Assembly (NCBI GenBank): GCA_020859995.1
Contig: JAJBVE010000205.1
Coordinates: forward strand, 1 to 48,457
Source: Clostridiales bacterium
Lineage (GTDB): Bacteria; Bacillota; Clostridia; Lachnospirales; Lachnospiraceae
DNA: 48,457 nucleotides
Direction: 5' to 3'
Position numbers and translations under genes: made by a program. Below, in pieces: positions 42,994-48,457 of the stretch (position 1 is its first letter; the number at the start of each line of letters is the position of its first letter). Below the pieces are notes generated by a model, which had not been told where the DNA came from, did not search any database, and saw only the letters and a program-made list of their open reading frames with translations.

Positions 42994-43977
42994 TTATAAA
43001 TCAACCGGGAACCCGATTATCATATGCTTTCTATAATCTTCTACCGGAAAAACCCATTCCTGAACACTATCTTTTTCAGACATTTCACTTCGTTTTAAAA
43101 GGTTAAGCCATACAACATTTAACAGAGAATATGCTTTTTCTGTAACCGCAACCACCTCATCAATATCAACATCATGCATCGTATAATGCAACAGGTTTCC
43201 TTCCTTATGTAGCCTGCTGACATATGGCTGTATTTCCTCGGTTACCAGTAGTCCCATACTTGGCAATGCCTCAGAAAACTTTTGTCTGCGCCCAACGGTA
43301 TAGCTGTCAAAAGTCATCAAAAATCCCTTTCCTGGTTCTTTGACATCAACTTCATTCTTTGTTTGTTCTTTCCCAAATGGACGTAAAGCCACCGCCATCC
43401 CATGCTTGTACTGACAGTAATCAAGATAATACTTTTTATGAAATGCTATCAGCTCTTTCAGATAGTGCTGTATTAGCAGGACAGCATCCTTATATCCCTT
43501 ATAAACCTCCTGATTCTCCCAAGGTTCATCCAATGGAAAATATGGGAGACCAAATTCCTGCATGATATGTTCAATACTTTCAGTATCAAAATGCCATATG
43601 TACTTTTTAATTTCACCTGCCGGATAAACCACTACATTCTTTGCAAAATATGCTATATCCTTGGAATTCATAAGAAGAGAAAATATATCCTCTATTCCCT
43701 GCTCTGCCTGTGATACAGCTTCAAATAACCATCCATTTCTAATCTGATTGTTTACTATGTCAGGCTGAACGTTTTCTGATACATCTGATGGTTGAACCGC
43801 AGAAATATCATCCATCATGTCGCTATAGAAATCATCCGCATTTAAAATAAGTTTTCGGATTGATTTTACTGCAGCCACTCTCCAATACAGATACTGATTC
43901 GAAGCAAAGATTTTCATCTGCGCTTTTCCTGCTCTTTTTCTTTCTTCTTCTCCAAATGGCTTGGCGTTTTTATCCAT
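42994..43977 (-). CDS. Unrecognised protein in the TIR-SLOG gene run
   Basis: I do not recognise this 327-residue protein. It is soluble and mostly helical, with a basic N-terminus (GEEERKRAGKAQMKIFASNQ), an aromatic-rich centre (FAKNVVVYPAGEIKKYIWHF, YLKELIAFHKKYYLDYCQYK) and a C-terminus ending FPVEDYRKHMIIGFPVDL. No catalytic motif is evident. ATG 43977 and ATG 43986 are both possible starts, with only weak SD sequences; TTG 43992 is a third. It ends 36 bases before the TIR-SLOG gene and is flanked upstream by another TIR-like gene, so it is probably part of the same defence operon, perhaps as a sensor. That role is a guess. Confidence 0.65.
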   Translation of the reverse strand: MDKNAKPFGEEERKRAGKAQMKIFASNQYLYWRVAAVKSIRKLILNADDFYSDMMDDISAVQPSDVSENVQPDIVNNQIRNGWLFEAVSQAEQGIEDIFSLLMNSKDIAYFAKNVVVYPAGEIKKYIWHFDTESIEHIMQEFGLPYFPLDEPWENQEVYKGYKDAVLLIQHYLKELIAFHKKYYLDYCQYKHGMAVALRPFGKEQTKNEVDVKEPGKGFLMTFDSYTVGRRQKFSEALPSMGLLVTEEIQPYVSRLHKEGNLLHYTMHDVDIDEVVAVTEKAYSLLNVVWLNLLKRSEMSEKDSVQEWVFPVEDYRKHMIIGFPVDL

Positions 43978-44014
43978 ATAAATCATTTCCAATCTATTCT
44001 TGTTTGCAAAATAG

Positions 44015-44020
44015 ATTATA
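44015..44020 (-). promoter_or_regulatory. Possible -10 element before the 327-residue gene
   Basis: TATAAT on the minus strand, 37 bases upstream of the start, with only a poor TTAGAG-like -35 at 18 bp. It may give the TIR-SLOG part of the run its own promoter. Confidence 0.3.
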
Positions 44021-44056
44021 CTGCAACTTTTGCCGATTCTCTAAGTGATTATGATA

Positions 44057-44605
44057 TTAACCATACAATTTCGGCGGTTGAGCCTTATTTCTCGAAACTT
44101 GACGAGCAAAGAACTCCCACTGTTGCATCAACTGCCGGAACTGTTCCGAATTAAAATAAGCATCCACATCGCTTTCAAGATCAAACTCCGGCATATAAGC
44201 TCCCAAGACTCCTTTTTCCATGATTCCGTCTTCGATAACACCCTTTTCCCTTAATACCAACACCGGTAATCCCATCTGAAAAGCCATTGCCGGCTCGATC
44301 TGACAAAAAGAACTTGTCAACCACTTTCCATTTAGCTTGGATTCTTCCTGACCGCTTATATCTGCACCGGGCTTTGAAACCCCTTCCTTAATGTAACTTC
44401 TGTGCAATGCTACAACAAGAACTCCATCTGACTCATTCATAATACGGCGAATACCCATCAAGGGAGATTCCATGTCGTAATCGGATACACCAAGTGTCCT
44501 CGGTTCAAATCCGTTTGTCTTAAGATGTGCTTTCAATTTCTCAATAAATACAGCTTGCATCTTCATATGTGGGTTCGGATAACTTAAAAATATCGGTATC
44601 TTCAT
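44057..44605 (-). CDS. TIR / deoxyribosyltransferase-like protein
   Basis: A 182-residue Rossmann-type protein: MKIPIFLSYPNPHMKMQAVF opens like a TIR domain, MGIRRIMNESDGVLVVALHR forms the second strand region, and SSFCQIEPAMAFQMGLPVLV has a conserved glutamate (Glu104) placed as in TIR NADases and nucleoside deoxyribosyltransferases. Either could act on NAD or nucleotides; I cannot decide between them. The start at 44605 is chosen because AGGAGG lies nine bases upstream, against a longer frame without SD. It is the first gene of the defence run and lies 87 bases after rmlC. A TTGACA (44664-44659) upstream lacks a convincing -10. Confidence 0.65.
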   Translation of the reverse strand: MKIPIFLSYPNPHMKMQAVFIEKLKAHLKTNGFEPRTLGVSDYDMESPLMGIRRIMNESDGVLVVALHRSYIKEGVSKPGADISGQEESKLNGKWLTSSFCQIEPAMAFQMGLPVLVLREKGVIEDGIMEKGVLGAYMPEFDLESDVDAYFNSEQFRQLMQQWEFFARQVSRNKAQPPKLYG

Positions 44606-44692
44606 GTATGTATTTCCTCCTGAAAAATAATTACTATCAATCAGAACAAAAAACAGCTTGTCAATCTCTGCAGCCATTACTAAGCTGCTCTA

Positions 44693-45295
44693 TCAAAACA
44701 TAAATGTTTCCTTTAAACCTAACCACTTCTGATCCTTCTCGCTCAGATTCAGACCCGTTCCATCCTCCATCTGATATCCATCAGCAGATGCATTCCCTCT
44801 GTATTCACCAATAACTCCCGGCCAGTTTATTCCAATCTGCGGATCGTTCCATGCAAGTCCGCCTTCATCACCCGGATGATAAAAATCAGTACATTTGTAA
44901 CAGAATTCAGCAACATCACTCAGCACCAAAAAGCCATGAGCAAACCCTTCTGATATATAGAACTGTTTCTTGTTCTCTTCTGTCAGCTCTACCCCATACC
45001 ATTGTCCATAAGTTCTGCTTTTACTTCGCAAATCAACAGCGACATCAAACACTTTTCCCTTTATTACACGTACCAATTTTCCCTGCGGAAAATTCTTCTG
45101 AAAATGCAATCCCCGAAGCACACCCTTGATGGACATAGATTGATTATCCTGCACAAATGCCATATCCAGTCCTGCATCATGCATATCGTTCTTATTATAT
45201 GTCTCCACAAAATAGCCCCGGTTGTCACCATGTACTGTAGGTTCTATTACGTATAATCCCTCAATCGGTGCCTTTGTCACTTTAATCTGACCCAT
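44693..45295 (-). CDS. rmlC: dTDP-4-dehydrorhamnose 3,5-epimerase
   Basis: A 200-residue cupin enzyme that epimerises dTDP-4-keto-6-deoxyglucose at C3 and C5. Family marks are the N-terminal PIEGLYVIEPTVHGDNRGYF, the LRGLHFQ motif with the catalytic His, FDVAVDLRSKSRTYGQW, and EGFAHGFLVLSDVAEFCYKC. The length is slightly above the usual 180-185 residues. SD GAGGAG precedes ATG 45295. It is the last gene of the rhamnose cluster, immediately upstream of the TIR-like defence genes on the same strand. Confidence 0.95.
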   Translation of the reverse strand: MGQIKVTKAPIEGLYVIEPTVHGDNRGYFVETYNKNDMHDAGLDMAFVQDNQSMSIKGVLRGLHFQKNFPQGKLVRVIKGKVFDVAVDLRSKSRTYGQWYGVELTEENKKQFYISEGFAHGFLVLSDVAEFCYKCTDFYHPGDEGGLAWNDPQIGINWPGVIGEYRGNASADGYQMEDGTGLNLSEKDQKWLGLKETFMF

Positions 45296-45340
45296 GATTA
45301 TCTCCTCAATTTCTTAATAAAATCTGCTTAATATACGATC

Positions 45341-46237
45341 TTACATGCTTTCCAAATGCTCAATCTCCGCTAAATATCTTTTTAAAGCATCCTGCCACGT
45401 CGGAAGCGGTTGAAAACCATTTTCTACAAGTTTACTTTTATCCAAGCGGCTATTGAACGGACGTTTCGCCTTGCTGATTCCGTACTCTTCCGTTGTCACC
45501 GGAATGACGTTCGTGCTGTATCCAGCCTGTCTGAATATCTCTTTCGTAAAGTCATACCATGAGATATATCCGCCCTCGTTTGTCGCGTGATAATATCCAT
45601 ACTTTTCTGTTTCTATCATGTCAACAAGCAACCTGGCCAGATCATATGTATATGTCGGTGTCCCGATCTGATCATTGACCACGCGCACAGTGTCATGTTT
45701 CTTCCCGACGTTCAGCATGGTTTTCACAAAATTATTTCCGTTGATTCCAAACACCCAAGCGATACGTACTATAAAATATTTTTTCACACGACCAGCAACC
45801 CACTTTTCACCTTCCAGCTTGCTTTCTCCGTAAACATTTAAAGGTCTGTACTCTCTGAAATCTGGTTTCCACGGTTCTGTTCCCCGACCATCAAATACAT
45901 AATCCGTGCTGATATACATCATCTTACAATCATACTTTTCACAAGCTATGGCCAGATTCTTTGTACCGTCCCTGTTTACACGGAAAACGCCCTCCCTGTT
46001 ATCCTCTGCAGCGTCTACAGCCGTCCATGCGGCGCAATGAATAACTGCATCCGGCCTGTACTTCTTGATAGATTGCTCAACTTTTTCAGCATCAGTAATA
46101 TCAAGGGCAAAAAAACGATCATCGTTACCCGATGCAAGACCTAAATCTGTTCCGACATATTCAATATTCCTACAGTGCAATTCACTGATAACGTCACTCC
46201 CCAGTTGCCCCGCAACACCAGTTACCAAAACTTTCAT
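45341..46237 (-). CDS. rmlD: dTDP-4-dehydrorhamnose reductase
   Basis: A 298-residue short-chain dehydrogenase that makes dTDP-L-rhamnose with NAD(P)H. It shows the nucleotide-binding GVAGQLGSDV, YISTDYVFDGRG, and the catalytic YGESKLEGE (Y-x-x-x-K). SD GGAGG precedes ATG 46237. It lies 45 bases before rmlC and 115 bases after rmlB. Confidence 0.95.
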   Translation of the reverse strand: MKVLVTGVAGQLGSDVISELHCRNIEYVGTDLGLASGNDDRFFALDITDAEKVEQSIKKYRPDAVIHCAAWTAVDAAEDNREGVFRVNRDGTKNLAIACEKYDCKMMYISTDYVFDGRGTEPWKPDFREYRPLNVYGESKLEGEKWVAGRVKKYFIVRIAWVFGINGNNFVKTMLNVGKKHDTVRVVNDQIGTPTYTYDLARLLVDMIETEKYGYYHATNEGGYISWYDFTKEIFRQAGYSTNVIPVTTEEYGISKAKRPFNSRLDKSKLVENGFQPLPTWQDALKRYLAEIEHLESM

Positions 46238-46352
46238 GTGTCCGTTTCCTCCATCATACCAGTCTGATTTCTTTCTATTGGCAGCCTATCTGTTTTTTGG
46301 CTGCCTGCTGCTCCCCGCATGTTGGCAGCTTGTTTATTTTTTCACCTGTCAC

Positions 46353-47372
46353 TTACCTGTTCGCATACATAGTTTCATAATACTTCTGGTATTCGCCGCT
46401 GATGATAGTTTCCCACCATTCCCTGTTTTCCAGATACCATGCAATGGTCTTCTTAATCCCGTCTTCGAACTTTGTCTCCGGCAACCAGCCCAGTTCATTA
46501 TGTATCTTTGTAGGGTCAATCGCATATCGCATATCATGTCCCTTACGGTCAGTTACATGAGTAATCAAACTCTCCGGCTTTCCAAGTTCATGACAGATCA
46601 TTTTTACGATATCAATATTCCTCATTTCATTGTGACCACCAATATTATAAACCTCACCGACACGACCTTTATGAATCACAAGGTCTATCGCGCGACAATG
46701 ATCTTCCACATATAGCCAGTCCCGAACATTTAATCCTTCTCCATATACCGGCAACGGCTTGTCATTCAATGCATTTGCAATCATAAGTGGTATCAGCTTC
46801 TCTGGGAAATGGTACGGTCCGTAATTGTTACTGCATCGGCTGATCGTCACTGGCAATCCGTAGGTTCTATAGTATGCAAGCACCAATAAATCGGCTCCGG
46901 CTTTTGAACTGCTGTAAGGAGAACTTGTATGAATCGGGGTCTCCTCTGTAAAAAACAAATCCGGTCTGTCTAACGGAAGGTCCCCGTATACTTCATCCGT
47001 GGAAACCTGATGATAGCGCTGAATCCCATACTTCCGACACGCATCCATCAATACGGATGTCCCAATAATATTTGTCTGCAGGAAAATCCCCGGATCTTCA
47101 ATGGAACGGTCTACATGACTTTCTGCTGCAAAATTGACAACCATATCCGGATGTTCTTCCTCAAACAAGTTATATACTGCATCTCTATCACAAATATCAG
47201 CTTTCACAAACCGGAAATTCATTTTATCCATCACAGGAGCAAGCGTAGAAAGATTCCCGGCATAAGTCAGTTTATCCAAACAGATAATTCGATCATCTGG
47301 ATAAGCGTTCATCATATGAAAGATAAAATTGCTTCCTATAAAACCTGCGCCGCCTGTCACAATAATAGTCAT
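46353..47372 (-). CDS. rmlB: dTDP-glucose 4,6-dehydratase
   Basis: A 339-residue extended SDR enzyme converting dTDP-glucose to dTDP-4-keto-6-deoxyglucose. Motifs: VTGGAGFIGSNFIFHM (NAD binding), the STDEVYGDL segment with the catalytic Asp-Glu pair, and SPYSSSKAGADLLVLAY with Y-x-x-x-K. The start at 47372 is the ATG behind AGAGGAA; the seven codons before it are probably not translated. The gene lies between rmlA and rmlD. Confidence 0.96.
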   Translation of the reverse strand: MTIIVTGGAGFIGSNFIFHMMNAYPDDRIICLDKLTYAGNLSTLAPVMDKMNFRFVKADICDRDAVYNLFEEEHPDMVVNFAAESHVDRSIEDPGIFLQTNIIGTSVLMDACRKYGIQRYHQVSTDEVYGDLPLDRPDLFFTEETPIHTSSPYSSSKAGADLLVLAYYRTYGLPVTISRCSNNYGPYHFPEKLIPLMIANALNDKPLPVYGEGLNVRDWLYVEDHCRAIDLVIHKGRVGEVYNIGGHNEMRNIDIVKMICHELGKPESLITHVTDRKGHDMRYAIDPTKIHNELGWLPETKFEDGIKKTIAWYLENREWWETIISGEYQKYYETMYANR

Positions 47373-47485
47373 CTTTAATTCCTCTATTCTCATTGATTTT
47401 TTGTCCGCATGAGGTTCATGTTATACTGTAGTAAACCGATGCAAACGAAATGCGCGTTATTCCGTTCAATAAACCATTCTCTCCA

Positions 47486-48382
47486 TCAATGCAGGACATC
47501 AAGATATTTGCCATCCAATACATCTTTTAAATACTGACCATACTGATTTTTTTTCAGAACCTCATACACAGCAAGTACGTCATCCCGGCTGATCCATCCA
47601 TTCAAGTATGCGATTTCTTCCAAACATGCAATCTTCCTGTGCTGATGCTGCTCAATGGTTTTCACAAAATTTGTAGCATCAACAAGGCTTTCGTGCGTCC
47701 CTGTGTCAAGCCATGTAAATCCCTGGCCCAACAGTTCCACGTTCAGACATCCGTCTTCCAGATAAATCCGGTTCAAATCCGTGATTTCCAGTTCACCTCT
47801 GGCAGATGGTTTCAAATTCTTTGCATACTCCACCACACGGTTATCATAAAAATAAAGGCCAGTCACACAGTAGTTGCTCTTCGGCTGCTCCGGCTTCTCC
47901 TCAATAGACACGGCTTTCCCATCCGCATCAAATTCGACAATACCGAAGCGCTCCGGATCATCCACATAATATCCGAATACTGTTGCGCCCTTCCCATCTT
48001 CTGCATTTTTTACGGCAGCGTTCAGTCTCTTCTTCAATCCATGACCTGCAAATATATTGTCACCAAGTACCATCGCGACTGTATCTTTTCCAATAAAATC
48101 CGCGCCTATGATAAACGCCTGCGCCAATCCGTCCGGCGAAGGCTGTACCGCATATGTAAGATTCACGCCAAACTGATGCCCGTTCCCCAGCAAATCCTTA
48201 AATCGTGGGGTATCCTGTGGTGTAGAGATAATCAGAATATCCCGAATGCCAGCATTCATAAGGACAGACATCGGATAATAAATCATCGGTTTATCATAAA
48301 CCGGTAATAATTGCTTCGATGTGACTTTTGTCAGTGGATACAGACGTGTACCAGAACCGCCTGCTAAAATAATACCTTTCAC
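47486..48382 (-). CDS. rmlA: Glucose-1-phosphate thymidylyltransferase
   Basis: A 298-residue nucleotidyltransferase that makes dTDP-glucose, the first step of the rhamnose pathway. It begins [20 protein letters not shown], followed by [16 protein letters not shown] and [12 protein letters not shown] chose GTG 48382 as start because the family begins MKGIILAGG and AAGGG lies ten bases upstream; ATG 48415 would add eleven atypical residues. It is the first gene of the rml cluster in this window; the 42 bases to the edge are AT-rich with no clear promoter. Confidence 0.95.
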   Translation of the reverse strand: MKGIILAGGSGTRLYPLTKVTSKQLLPVYDKPMIYYPMSVLMNAGIRDILIISTPQDTPRFKDLLGNGHQFGVNLTYAVQPSPDGLAQAFIIGADFIGKDTVAMVLGDNIFAGHGLKKRLNAAVKNAEDGKGATVFGYYVDDPERFGIVEFDADGKAVSIEEKPEQPKSNYCVTGLYFYDNRVVEYAKNLKPSARGELEITDLNRIYLEDGCLNVELLGQGFTWLDTGTHESLVDATNFVKTIEQHQHRKIACLEEIAYLNGWISRDDVLAVYEVLKKNQYGQYLKDVLDGKYLDVLH

Positions 48383-48457
48383 AGTTTTCAATCCCTTCAC
48401 ATGATTATATTTCAATATAATATCTGATCATAATTTTATTAAATTCAACGAAAGAAA

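Overview
The window looks like a chromosome segment from a Gram-positive gut Clostridia (Lachnospiraceae-like). Protein families, strong AGGAGG-type ribosome binding sites and the mixture of genes all fit; no rRNA or housekeeping gene is present to fix the species. Three blocks can be told apart by gene content and, by eye, base composition: a moderately GC-rich conjugative element (about 1-31.4 kb), a more AT-rich anti-phage defence island (about 31.7-44.6 kb; most AT-rich at 32.7-38.2 kb), and a dTDP-rhamnose gene cluster (44.7-48.4 kb).

Block 1 is the core of a Tn1549/CTn-type integrative conjugative element, almost entirely on the minus strand. In transcription order it carries a BTAD-type activator, two sigma-70 region-4-like regulators, a long structured non-coding stretch, a RepA-like initiator, PcfB, the VirD4/TraG coupling protein, a Maff2 pilin-like protein, a TrbL/VirB6-like membrane protein, PrgI, a 1646-residue Cna-B surface adhesin, the VirB4 ATPase, an NlpC/P60 cell-wall hydrolase, DUF4315, DUF4366, topoisomerase III and the first 2391 codons of a giant DNA methylase/SNF2 helicase that runs off the left edge. 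A complete tnpV gene is read in another frame inside the linker of that giant gene. Upstream of the sigma-like genes lies an 11-bp-periodic direct-repeat array, a promoter-like -10 and an attenuator-like leader, so the activator plausibly switches on the transfer operon.

Block 2 begins with an XRE regulator and a divergent small tyrosine recombinase. About 100 bp past the recombinase is one copy of an exact 32-bp repeat; the inverted second copy is 3.9 kb away. Between them sit two convergent genes: a STAND NTPase with an Mrr-type nuclease (Avs-like) and a divergent RtcB-like RNA ligase, each starting just inside a repeat. This is the layout of an invertible DNA switch. The right-hand repeat lies directly downstream of a probable Kiwa pair (kwaA-kwaB), so inversion would decide which of the two genes is co-transcribed with Kiwa. 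Further right is a same-strand run of seven genes: a TIR/deoxyribosyltransferase-like protein, an unrecognised 327-residue protein, a TIR-SLOG effector, two ThsB-like TIR proteins, a DUF4393 (Abi-alpha) protein and a KOW-domain protein. I read this as an enlarged Thoeris-like system.

Block 3 is rmlA-rmlB-rmlD-rmlC, a complete dTDP-L-rhamnose pathway for surface polysaccharide, transcribed toward the defence island. No CRISPR array, tRNA or insertion sequence was found.
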